Shown here: piece by piece, positions 1 to 7,410 of the stretch
Position numbering within the stretch: the stretch's first letter is position 1
How the letters are laid out: the number at the start of each line of letters is the position of its first letter
Translations under genes and position numbers: made by a program
The notes under the pieces: generated by a model
What the model saw: the letters and a program-made list of their open reading frames with translations, nothing else
The model's database searches: none
Told to the model about the DNA's origin: nothing
Assembly (NCBI GenBank): GCA_023391725.1
Contig: JAEWAH010000027.1
Span: 1-8,451, forward strand
Direction: 5' to 3'
DNA from: Bacillota bacterium
GTDB lineage: Bacteria > Bacillota > Clostridia > Christensenellales > Aristaeellaceae
DNA: 8,451 bases

Positions 1-73
1 CCGATATGTTATTATTGGAAATAAATACGTAAGCAGTTCTTTTTAAGCAGCCCGGGAAGGCCCTATTTGCCTG

Positions 74-81
74 AAAGGAGG
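74..81 (+). promoter_or_regulatory. Ribosome binding site fixing a TTG start
   Basis: AAAGGAGG lies 8 bases before the TTG at 90. An in-frame TGA at 72-74 closes the frame just upstream, so no earlier start is possible. The first in-frame methionine is residue 78, beyond the Walker A motif. The ribosome site and the closed frame together make TTG the only sensible start. Confidence 0.85.
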
Positions 82-89
82 ACGGGCGG

Positions 90-2663
90 TTGATCAAAGC
101 CAAACTTCATGTTCCAAGCATAAACCAAAATATCATCAGCAGGGAAGACCTAGCGGCCAAACTGTTCCCTGCAAAGGATTGCAAACTGACGCTTGTCACG
201 GCGCCCGCGGGCTATGGCAAAACGACCGCCGTGCTGGACTGGCTGAACACATGCGGCCTGCCCTTTGCATGGCTGTCGCTGGACACCGCAGACAATAACC
301 CCGCCTCATTCTGGCAATATATGTGCGCCTCTCTGGAGGACATCGCAAGTGGCTTAAGCCAGGATACAGCGCCTGTCCTTTCTTCCCAGGAGCTGATAAA
401 AGCCGGCATCCACATTGATGTGCTGCTGGAGCGGCTTTCGTCTGTCCCCTTCGATTTCCTGCTGGTGCTGGATGATCTTCACCTAATCAGCGAGCCGACG
501 ATCTTGGAGGGTCTTTCCCGCCTAATTGATCATCTTCCCCCGAAGATGCACCTGGTCTTCATCAGCCGGACGGAGCCGCCGCTGGATCTTTCGCGGCACA
601 GGATCAAGTGGCAGATTCAGCAGCTTACTGAGTCGGATTTACGTTTCTGTGGCGAAGACATTTCCCGTTTCTTTAAGGCCCGAGGCTACCGCCTGTGCGA
701 GGATGACCTGAACGAGATCAAGCGATATACGGAGGGCTGGGCCGCCGCGATGGTCGCCGTGGCCATGTCCATGCACAATGGCGGCGGTATTGCCGCGCTT
801 TCGCGGGCCAGCCGTGACATCGGGCAATATCTAAAGGATGAAGTCCTGCGCGCGTGGGAAGGAGAAAAAAGGGACTTTGCCCTGAAGACTTGTGTGCTTG
901 ACACGCTCACCATTCCTTTGTGCGATGCGGTGACCCAAAGCAGCAGCGCTGCAAGACTGCTCAAGGAGATCAGTGAGTCCAGCGGGTTCCTCGCCGCGCT
1001 GGATATAAAGCGGCAGGAATACAGGTACCATCCCCTGTTCAGATCCCTTCTTCAGGAGATGCTTCACGAGACCGCGCCGGAGGAAGCACCCGTACTGCAT
1101 ACCCGGGCCGGCGCCTGGTTCCGGAATCAAGGCATGATGCCCGAGGCCATCGAGCATTTTTTGGACGGCGGCGCTTACCAGGATGCCTTCCAACTGGTCG
1201 AGCATCATATCGATCCCCTGATCAGTAAAAGCGATATCGACAGGCCGCTTGCATGGGCCAAGCGCCTGCCGCAGAAATACCAGGACAGCAGCTTCAAGAT
1301 CGCAACCATCTATGCGCTGCACTTTGCGCAGACCGGCAACTACGATTTATCGCGGCAATGGCTTGCGAAAATGAAGGCCCTCAGGGAAAATTACCCGTAT
1401 GCTGACGGCCCGCAGTGGAGCGACTACAGCGATTCGGTATGCCTTCGGGTAGAGGCCAACCTGCTTGTCCGTGAAGGAAACATCCATACCGCCGCTCAGC
1501 TTTTTTCTGCTATGCAATCCTCCGGCCGGCACCACAGGATTCCGGGATATAACGATTTCAATAGGACGGATATCTACCTTTACCGCTGCCCCATCCATGT
1601 GCTGACTGATTTGTTCCGGCAAGATCCTGAAGGATATGGCAAAATGGCCGAGAACTACCGTTTACTGATCTCAAAGAATCCGGGCTACGCGCCCCTTGGG
1701 ATCGGCGAATACCTGTACGAAAGCAACCGGCTGGAGGAAGCCCTGCCGTATTTGATCAAAGCAACGGAAGAGGCGCGGGCGGCGCAGTGCCCCGGAGCAC
1801 TTGTGCCGGCTATGGCAAATATCGCGCGGATGAGGCGTGCCCAGGGGGACATCGCCGGCGCGCTTTGCGTGCTGGATGAATGCGAAAAGCTGCTCCCGGG
1901 CGGCGGAAAAGTTCCCTGGCTTTATTTGCTGCGGGCCTTACGGTGCCGTTTTTTTCTGGACACCGGCAGCATGGTTAGGGTACAGGAATGGCTTGCCGCA
2001 AGTACTCTCGGCCCCTTTACGCAGCTTGATAAGGTCAGGGAATTTGAGCTCATCACCTATGCCAGAGTCCTGCTTTCTCTGGACCAGAAGCAGGATGCCG
2101 GGCTGCTGCTCAAAAGGCTGCTGGCCTTCACCGGGGAGGCCCAGCGGCTGCACAGCCGTGTGGAGGTCCTAAACCTGCTGGCGCTGCTTGCTTATCAAAA
2201 CAATCAGGACTTGTCGGCCTTTAGGTTTATGGACGAGGCGCTTACCATTGGCATGCAGCAAGGATATGTACGAAGCTTTCTGGATGAACTGCCCCCCATG
2301 GCCCAAATGCTCCGGGCATACACTAAGTCCAGGCGCAATCCTACCGGGGACGACCTCCTGGGCGAGCGCAAGGCGTTTGCATCCGGTCTTCTTAAGCAGA
2401 TGCGGGAGGACCTTCTGATGACGGCGCAGACAAGCGCCGAGATCCCCAGGGAAAGGTCGGAAAAAATACTGGAGCAGCTCACCGCGCAGGAGAGGAAGGT
2501 CCTGGAACTCATCGCCCAGGCGGCATCCAACCAGGAAATCAGCGAAAAGCTTGGCATCGGCCTGCGCACTGTAAAGGCGCATACGGCAAATATCTATGGC
2601 AAGCTGGGCATCAAGAACCGATCCCAATGCATCATGCTGGTCAGGGAATTGAAGCTGTTTTAA
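90..2663 (+). CDS. MalT-like LuxR-family ATP-dependent transcriptional regulator (STAND ATPase)
   Basis: This is an 857-residue cytoplasmic regulator of the MalT type, close to the roughly 900 residues usual for the family. What is seen: Walker A APAGYGKTT at residues 38-46; Walker B LLVLDD at 124-129; the family motif SRTEPPLDLSRHR at 159-171; TEGWAA at 214-219, the usual winged-helix landmark; and YHPLF at 313-317 before a long helical region (about 338-770) that resembles the TPR-like sensor of MalT. A LuxR-type helix-turn-helix occupies 797-857 (LTAQERKVLELIA, NQEISEKLGIGLRTVKAHTANIY, KLGIKNRSQ). Known for the family: ATP and an inducer drive oligomerisation, and the C-terminal domain then activates a target promoter. 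Inferred: the nearest candidate target is the secreted protein gene 250 bases downstream. The inducer cannot be read from the sequence, so the name malT is not justified. The frame is intact, starting at TTG. Confidence 0.93.
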   Translation: MIKAKLHVPSINQNIISREDLAAKLFPAKDCKLTLVTAPAGYGKTTAVLDWLNTCGLPFAWLSLDTADNNPASFWQYMCASLEDIASGLSQDTAPVLSSQELIKAGIHIDVLLERLSSVPFDFLLVLDDLHLISEPTILEGLSRLIDHLPPKMHLVFISRTEPPLDLSRHRIKWQIQQLTESDLRFCGEDISRFFKARGYRLCEDDLNEIKRYTEGWAAAMVAVAMSMHNGGGIAALSRASRDIGQYLKDEVLRAWEGEKRDFALKTCVLDTLTIPLCDAVTQSSSAARLLKEISESSGFLAALDIKRQEYRYHPLFRSLLQEMLHETAPEEAPVLHTRAGAWFRNQGMMPEAIEHFLDGGAYQDAFQLVEHHIDPLISKSDIDRPLAWAKRLPQKYQDSSFKIATIYALHFAQTGNYDLSRQWLAKMKALRENYPYADGPQWSDYSDSVCLRVEANLLVREGNIHTAAQLFSAMQSSGRHHRIPGYNDFNRTDIYLYRCPIHVLTDLFRQDPEGYGKMAENYRLLISKNPGYAPLGIGEYLYESNRLEEALPYLIKATEEARAAQCPGALVPAMANIARMRRAQGDIAGALCVLDECEKLLPGGGKVPWLYLLRALRCRFFLDTGSMVRVQEWLAASTLGPFTQLDKVREFELITYARVLLSLDQKQDAGLLLKRLLAFTGEAQRLHSRVEVLNLLALLAYQNNQDLSAFRFMDEALTIGMQQGYVRSFLDELPPMAQMLRAYTKSRRNPTGDDLLGERKAFASGLLKQMREDLLMTAQTSAEIPRERSEKILEQLTAQERKVLELIAQAASNQEISEKLGIGLRTVKAHTANIYGKLGIKNRSQCIMLVRELKLF

Positions 2664-2698
2664 ACGCGGAAGGAATATATCTGGTTCCATTAACCGAC

Positions 2699-2735
2699 GG
2701 GATAAGTGCTTATTCGAGTACTTATCCCTTTTTTT
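2699..2735 (+). terminator. Intrinsic terminator after the MalT-like gene
   Basis: GGGATAAGTGCT pairs with AGTACTTATCCC to give a 12-bp stem with one G-U pair and a 6-base loop, followed directly by seven T. It lies 36 bases after the stop codon. It should insulate the downstream surface-protein gene from read-through, implying that gene has its own promoter. Confidence 0.9.
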
Positions 2736-2912
2736 GCTGTACTTTGGTACGATGTGCCTTCCCGCTTTTTATGCTATCTTCTTTTTGAATGGTGTAAGTC
2801 TGCCCTTCATTACCCGTCAAAATGGCATTAGAGCAAGGCTGGTCATGGCATCAGGCAGGCGGCTAGCCATCCCACTTCAGATATACAAAAAGCAAATGAA
2901 GGAGAGATACAC
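2736..2912 (+). promoter_or_regulatory. Leader and promoter region of the surface-protein gene
   Basis: This stretch must carry the promoter for the next gene because a strong terminator precedes it. No good match to both promoter boxes is present. The best pair I see is TTGAAT (2785-2790) with CATTAC (2808-2813) at 17-base spacing, which is weak and would suit an activator-dependent promoter. A small palindrome GGCTAGCC sits at 2861-2868. GGAG at 2901-2904 stands 8 bases before the ATG and is a good ribosome site. No riboswitch class is recognised. Confidence 0.4.
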
Positions 2913-5900
2913 ATGAACTTTAAATCAAAATTGTTGGCCCTTGCTTTGGCAGTGACGTTCCTGGTAGGAGCTTTGCCAATGGCGGCGCTCGCGGCAACAG
3001 ATATCACCGCCCAGATCACCGACGCCAATCTGCTGCAGGCGGTCCGTGACAGGCTTGGGAAAACCGCCGGCGACCCCGTCACGGATGTTGAGATGGCCTC
3101 CATCATCGACCTCAACGCTTATAACCGCGGCATCACGAGCCTTGCCGGGCTTCAATACGCGACAAGCCTTCAAGAGCTTTTCGCCAACGACAACAGTATT
3201 TCTAACCTTTCGCCCCTGTCCGGCCTCACCAGCTTAAAGAGGCTGTATTTATGGAACAACGACATTACAGACATCACGCCCCTCTCGGGGCTGACGGGGC
3301 TGAACAACCTGGATCTGAACACCAACAACATTGCGGATATATCCTCGCTGTCCGGCATGACAAGCCTACAGGCGCTGAGCCTCTACGGCAATAGCATTAC
3401 AAATATCTCGGCCATCAGCAGCCTTACTGCCCTTTCCGACCTGCAGCTGGACAGCAATCCCGGCATCACGGATTATTCCCCCGTTGTGGGGCTTGCAAAC
3501 CTTCATACCCTGTCGCTCTCCAACAACGGCATTACCAGCGTTTCGGTATTATCCCCCCTTACCGGGCTCACCTGGCTGAACCTTGAGGGAAATCAGATCA
3601 GCGATATTTCCCCTTTGGCCGGGATGACCGGCATGCAACGTCTGGATCTGGCCGGAAACGCCCTCCAGGACATTTCGGCGCTTTCTGGCATGACGCATCT
3701 TTGGGAGCTGATGCTGTATACCAATCAGATCAGTGACATCTCCCCCCTGACGTGGCTGCCGATCCTAACCTTCCTGGATCTGTACAATAACAGGATCAAA
3801 AATGTTTCTCCGCTCTCGGGGCTTACCAATCTGACTGAGCTGTATATCAACAAGAATAAAATCAGCGACATCCGGCCGCTGGATACGCTGATTGCCAATG
3901 ACAGCGCCCTGACCAGTCTCTATATGGGGTACAATTATCTGAACCTGACAGCGGGTTCGGACTACCAGGGCCAGGCCTACGCGGCCGCGGCCACCATCGC
4001 CATGCTAAATACAAAGGGCATTGCTATCGGCAGCACAACAACCACCCAGTACGACCTGGCCTCCACCCCGTTTGCGACGCAGGCGGCGCATACGTCATCC
4101 AGCGTGACCATCAGCTGGGATCCCATACCAAACACCAACTACGGCATTTCGCGCACGGGTGAAGACGGTGTGAACGTAACTTTTATAGGCCGCTATGACG
4201 GGAACAGGGCGGTCACTTATACCGATAACACGGTCGTGCCCAACTGCAGCTACGTCTACACTGTAGTCGCGGATATTTATCGTGGAGACCCCTTTGTGGT
4301 GGAGCCGGTTCACCTGTCTCAAACTGTAGCTGTCACAACGGACACTGATCCTTCCATGACTGGCCCCGTGTTTACGGTACAGCCCAAAAACGCAGCGCAT
4401 ACATACGGAGACACCGCAAGATTCTTAGTGTATGCCGTTTCGCCCAACGCCGGGGTACTTTCCTACCAGTGGCAGGTCTCCGCGGACGGCGGCCTTAACT
4501 GGAATGATGTCGCCGCCGGCGCAAATACCGCGGCCTACCGCACAAATGCGCTGCATGCCGCAGACAATGGCGCCATGTACCGCTGCGCCGTTACCAACAC
4601 CAAGGGCGAGACGGCGAACACCGCGTATTCCAACCCGGCAACGGTGACAATGAGCGCATATTCGCCCGAAAGCGACTTCTTTTTCTATGCTGAAGCCAAC
4701 GCCATCTATGATTACCTTGGTTCCAGCGAGATCGTCAACATCCCCCCCACCTTCGGCGGAACGCCCGCTACCACCATAGCCACCGCCGCGTTTTCCTATT
4801 GCAATACCATCACCAGGGTTGTCGTCCCGTCCAGTATAACCACCATCGAAATGCAGGCATTCTATAACTGTCCTAACCTTAAGAGCGTTAGCCTGCCGGA
4901 CAGCCTGACCACCCTGGGCCAAGCAGTGTTCATGTATGACACGGCGCTCACGTCCATCACCATTCCCCCCAACATCACCCTCATTGGCGACAGCACCTTT
5001 ATGTATGCATCGAGCCTTGCGCACATCTTGTTCCTGGGAGCTCCCCCGGCGCTTGGCTCCCAGGTGTTCTTTGGCGTCCCCGGCTCCCTCAAAATCAACT
5101 ATTATGCCGATAACACCGCTTTTGCCGCTGCGGTCTCAGGCGGCAAATGGAACGGTTACGACGCTATCCCGCTGGTCACCGTGACCTATAACGCAAACGG
5201 GGCAACCGGCGGCGATGTGCCCACGGACGCCGCCATTTATGAGCCGGGTCAAAGCGCGACCGTAGCGGGCAACACGGGCAGCCTTACAAATGATGATCTC
5301 GTCTTCGTGGGCTGGAATACCGCCGATGATGGCAGCGGCGTACATTATGCCGCGGGTGCGGCGCTGCCCATCGACGGCACGGGGAATGTGACCCTGTACG
5401 CCGAATGGGCGGCACTTCCGGTCATCACAACGGCTGCGCTTGCGGACGGCGTGGCCGGCGTATCCTACAGCCAGGCCTTGGCGGCCGATGGCACCGCGCC
5501 CATCACCTGGAGCCTTGTAAGCGGCGCGCTGCCCGGCGGCCTGTCTCTGAACACAAGCACCGGCGTGATCTCCGGCACTCCGACAGCTGCCGGTACCTAT
5601 CCCTTCACCGTGCAGGCCACCAACAACGTGGGCAATGATACTCAGGCCCTGAACATCACCGTCAGCGCCCCGCCGTTCATCACCACCACGAGCCTGCCGG
5701 GGGGCGCAGTCGGCGTGCCTTACAGCCAGACCTTGGTATCTGACGGCACTACGCCCATTACCTGGAGCCTTGACGCTGGCACGCTGCCGGACGGCCTGAC
5801 ACTGGCCACGGACACCGGCGTGATCTCCGGCATCCCCACACTCCCCAATATGTACACCTTCACCGTAAAAGCCGCCAACGCTGCGGGCAATAATACCCGG

Positions 5901-7313
5901 TTCCTTTTTATCGCTATCGGCATCCTGCCTTCCATTAACAACTCTAGTTTGCCGGATGGCAAAGTTGGCACAGCCTACAACCAAATTTTAACGGCTGACG
6001 GCACCGCGCCCATCACATGGACAGTCAGCGCGGGCAGCCTGCCGGACGGCCTGTTACTGGACGCAGGCACCGGCGTGATCTCCGGTACTGCGACAACTTC
6101 CGGTGTCTATAACTTCTCCGTGCAGGCCACCAACAGCGCGGGCAACGATACCCATGCGCTGAGTATCACCATCACCGCTCCGCCGACCATCACCACCTCG
6201 ATCTTGCCAAATGGCACGGTTGGCATGCCTTACAGCCAGACGTTGACTGCTTCCGGCACCGCGCCCATCACCTGGAGTCTTGACGCTGGCGCGCTGCCGG
6301 ATGGCCTGTCGCTGGCCGCAGACACAGGCGTGATCTCCGGCACCCCGCCAACTGCCGACACCTATAACTTCATCGTGAGGGCCACCAACAGCGTGGACAT
6401 CGATACCCAGGCCCTAAGCATTACTATCAACCCCGCGCCCACCGTAACGGGCGTGACTGTCAACCCCGCCGCCGTCTCGGTGCTCAAGGGTGGCACGCAG
6501 GCCTTCATAGCCGTTGTCGAGGGTTTAAACTACCCCAGCCAGACCGTCATCTGGGCCGTGACCGGCGGCGTCACCGGCACCACGATCAGCACTTCCGGCC
6601 TGCTGTCCATCGCCGCCAATGAAACGGCTGCGACTCTCACGGTTACGGCGACATCAACGATTGACACCTCCAAATCCGGCTCGTCCATCGTGACCGTTCT
6701 TGCCCCGACGCCTGCGCCCACCCCCAAGCCGACACCCGCCCCCACGCCCCAGACCCCCAGCAGCTACCTGGAAGACATAACACTCTCGGTTGGCAAGCTG
6801 AGCCCGACCTTCAAGCCCAAGACAACGGACTACACGCTGACGCTGGGCGAGAATGACGATCAGGTCAAGATCACGCCAGTAAAGGCATACAGCAAAGCCA
6901 CCATAATCATCGACGACAAGAAAGTCGATTCCAAGACTGTAAAGCTTGCAAACGGCAAGAGCGCCCAGATGATCATCAAGGTTACCTGGAACAACAAGTC
7001 CACCACCTACAAGCTGACCATCAAGCGACCCAAGTCAACAAACAACCGGCTTTCAAAGATCACCGCCACCGCGGGGAAATTGTCACCGATCTTCAGCCCG
7101 GGAGTGAACAGCTACAAACTGACGCTGCCAGCGAACGTGAGCCGCGTAACCATCCAGGTAACAAGATCTTCGCGGCTGGCCAAGGTGTATACGGCCGCCC
7201 GTAAGACTTTCTACCCAAGGAAGGGTCAAACGATCAAGGTCACCTTCAGGGTGCAGGCCCAGAGCGGGGGCAGCCGGACCTACACTGTCATCATTACACG
7301 GGCCAAGAAGTAA
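2913..7313 (+). CDS. Large secreted multi-domain LRR surface protein, probable adhesin
   Basis: This 1466-residue exported protein starts at ATG with a strong ribosome site. Residues 1-27 form a Sec signal peptide (charged MNFKSK, hydrophobic core, probable cleavage ALA|AT). Then, in order: an internalin-like cap (about 30-73); about twelve LRRs (74-345); an FN3-like module (about 384-477, VTISWDP); an Ig-like module (484-581, YQWQVS and YRCAV); BspA-type LRR_5 repeats (626-717); an InlB B-repeat/Flg_new-like module (755-832, VTYNANGA to LYAEW); four He_PIG-like repeats (836-1175); a Big_2-like domain (about 1177-1264); a Pro-Thr linker (about 1265-1282); and two cadherin-like beta-sandwiches (1285-1370 and 1380-1466). 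No LPXTG motif, C-terminal membrane helix or S-layer homology domain is visible, so the anchor is unclear. The family pattern suggests binding to host, polymer or other cells; that role is inferred. Domain names come from pattern recognition without a profile search. Confidence 0.92.
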   Translation: MNFKSKLLALALAVTFLVGALPMAALAATDITAQITDANLLQAVRDRLGKTAGDPVTDVEMASIIDLNAYNRGITSLAGLQYATSLQELFANDNSISNLSPLSGLTSLKRLYLWNNDITDITPLSGLTGLNNLDLNTNNIADISSLSGMTSLQALSLYGNSITNISAISSLTALSDLQLDSNPGITDYSPVVGLANLHTLSLSNNGITSVSVLSPLTGLTWLNLEGNQISDISPLAGMTGMQRLDLAGNALQDISALSGMTHLWELMLYTNQISDISPLTWLPILTFLDLYNNRIKNVSPLSGLTNLTELYINKNKISDIRPLDTLIANDSALTSLYMGYNYLNLTAGSDYQGQAYAAAATIAMLNTKGIAIGSTTTTQYDLASTPFATQAAHTSSSVTISWDPIPNTNYGISRTGEDGVNVTFIGRYDGNRAVTYTDNTVVPNCSYVYTVVADIYRGDPFVVEPVHLSQTVAVTTDTDPSMTGPVFTVQPKNAAHTYGDTARFLVYAVSPNAGVLSYQWQVSADGGLNWNDVAAGANTAAYRTNALHAADNGAMYRCAVTNTKGETANTAYSNPATVTMSAYSPESDFFFYAEANAIYDYLGSSEIVNIPPTFGGTPATTIATAAFSYCNTITRVVVPSSITTIEMQAFYNCPNLKSVSLPDSLTTLGQAVFMYDTALTSITIPPNITLIGDSTFMYASSLAHILFLGAPPALGSQVFFGVPGSLKINYYADNTAFAAAVSGGKWNGYDAIPLVTVTYNANGATGGDVPTDAAIYEPGQSATVAGNTGSLTNDDLVFVGWNTADDGSGVHYAAGAALPIDGTGNVTLYAEWAALPVITTAALADGVAGVSYSQALAADGTAPITWSLVSGALPGGLSLNTSTGVISGTPTAAGTYPFTVQATNNVGNDTQALNITVSAPPFITTTSLPGGAVGVPYSQTLVSDGTTPITWSLDAGTLPDGLTLATDTGVISGIPTLPNMYTFTVKAANAAGNNTRFLFIAIGILPSINNSSLPDGKVGTAYNQILTADGTAPITWTVSAGSLPDGLLLDAGTGVISGTATTSGVYNFSVQATNSAGNDTHALSITITAPPTITTSILPNGTVGMPYSQTLTASGTAPITWSLDAGALPDGLSLAADTGVISGTPPTADTYNFIVRATNSVDIDTQALSITINPAPTVTGVTVNPAAVSVLKGGTQAFIAVVEGLNYPSQTVIWAVTGGVTGTTISTSGLLSIAANETAATLTVTATSTIDTSKSGSSIVTVLAPTPAPTPKPTPAPTPQTPSSYLEDITLSVGKLSPTFKPKTTDYTLTLGENDDQVKITPVKAYSKATIIIDDKKVDSKTVKLANGKSAQMIIKVTWNNKSTTYKLTIKRPKSTNNRLSKITATAGKLSPIFSPGVNSYKLTLPANVSRVTIQVTRSSRLAKVYTAARKTFYPRKGQTIKVTFRVQAQSGGSRTYTVIITRAKK
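3132..3947 (+). repeat. Internalin-type leucine-rich repeat array
   Basis: Residues 74-345 of the surface protein hold about twelve tandem LRRs. They follow the pattern I-(S/T)-(D/N)-I-S-P-L-S-G-L-T-x-L-x-x-L-x-L-x-x-N-x. Ten of the first eleven are 22 residues (66 bases); the fifth has one extra residue (SNPG). The twelfth is longer and irregular, with an insert containing LIANDSAL, and probably caps the solenoid. The period and the S-x-L-S-G-L signature match bacterial internalin-like LRRs, whose concave face usually binds a protein partner. Confidence 0.93.
4788..5063 (+). repeat. BspA-type (LRR_5-like) 23-residue repeats
   Basis: Residues 626-717 form four consecutive 23-residue units, each opening with (A/V/T)-F followed by a short turn, then a hydrophobic strand. 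The first three carry P-x-(S/N)-(I/L)-T-x-(I/L) in the middle, for example LPDSLTTLG. A degenerate fifth unit follows, ending near SLKINYYADN. The units resemble the Treponema pallidum/Bacteroides BspA leucine-rich type, distinct from the internalin type earlier in the same protein. Confidence 0.8.
5418..6437 (+). repeat. Four tandem 255-bp repeats encoding He_PIG-like domains
   Basis: Four in-frame units start at 5418, 5673, 5928 and 6183, each exactly 255 bases (85 residues). Shared cores are GxxYxQxLxxxGTxPITW, LPxGLxLxxxTGVISG and YxFxVxAxN. Short DNA blocks such as GGCGTGATCTCCGGCA recur in every unit. The pattern fits the putative-Ig He_PIG family, extracellular beta-sandwich spacers. 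Unit 2 is the most diverged at its end (RFLFIAIGIL instead of xALxITxxxP). Unit 4 replaces the usual GND with DID. Confidence 0.9.
6705..6758 (+). repeat. Pro-Thr/Pro-Ala linker repeat
   Basis: The DNA encodes alternating TPAPTPKP-style dipeptides (residues about 1265-1282) between the Big_2-like domain and the C-terminal cadherin-like pair. Such linkers typically act as extended spacers in wall-spanning or multi-domain exported proteins. The low-complexity CCCACGCC-type DNA is a plausible slippage site. Confidence 0.8.
6765..7310 (+). repeat. Two tandem cadherin-like beta-sandwich domains
   Basis: Residues 1285-1370 and 1380-1466 each begin with L-x-x-I-T-x-(S/T)-x-G-K-L-S-P-x-F and continue with Y-x-L-T-L, then end with a Y-(K/T)-(L/V)-x-I strand. 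This opening is the hallmark of the bacterial cadherin-like beta-sandwich family often found at the ends of clostridial surface proteins. The pair is strongly basic (about 25 Lys and 10 Arg against 9 acidic residues), unlike the preceding modules. Confidence 0.75.
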
Positions 7314-7334
7314 AAGCGGACCGCACCATTAATA

Positions 7335-7371
7335 AAAGCAGACAGGGAGTACAAAACTCCCTGTCTGCTTT
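7335..7371. terminator. Bidirectional hairpin terminator between convergent genes
   Basis: AAAGCAGACAGGGAGT and ACTCCCTGTCTGCTTT form a perfect 16-bp stem around a 5-base loop (ACAAA). The A-rich left and T-rich right flanks give a short U-rich tail on either strand. It sits 21 bases after the stop of the surface protein and 39 bases beyond the end of the convergent DeoR-like gene, so it can serve both. The U-tract is short and interrupted. Confidence 0.85.
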
Positions 7372-7410
7372 ATTGCCGCTGGTGATAGGAGCCTTTTGCC
7401 GCTCCAAACG

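Noticed and set aside
2736..2912. Possible riboswitch in the 177-base leader
   Set aside because: I compared it with the conserved cores of c-di-GMP and other common classes and found no match. Only a small palindrome and weak stems are present.
2734..2916. Sixty-codon frame in the leader of the surface-protein gene
   Set aside because: It begins inside the T-tract of the upstream terminator, has no ribosome site, and overlaps the start of the real gene. The hydrophobic start reflects T-rich DNA.
4425..5024. Open frame of 199 codons on the - strand
   Set aside because: It is antisense to the Ig-like and BspA-type modules, glycine-rich without motifs, and best explained as a shadow.
5136..5984. 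Open frame of 282 codons on the - strand inside the surface-protein gene
   Set aside because: It is an antisense shadow across the repeat region. Its low-complexity Gly/Arg/Ala-rich content mirrors the repeated coding strand and it has no domain signature.
5418..6437. Repeat array considered as CRISPR or minisatellite
   Set aside because: Units are 255 bases, contiguous, in frame, and encode a recognisable beta-sandwich pattern, so they are protein-domain duplications.
7230..7313. Sortase or other wall anchor at the C-terminus of the surface protein
   Set aside because: The protein ends in RTYTVIITRAKK with no LPXTG-like motif and no hydrophobic helix before the basic tail.
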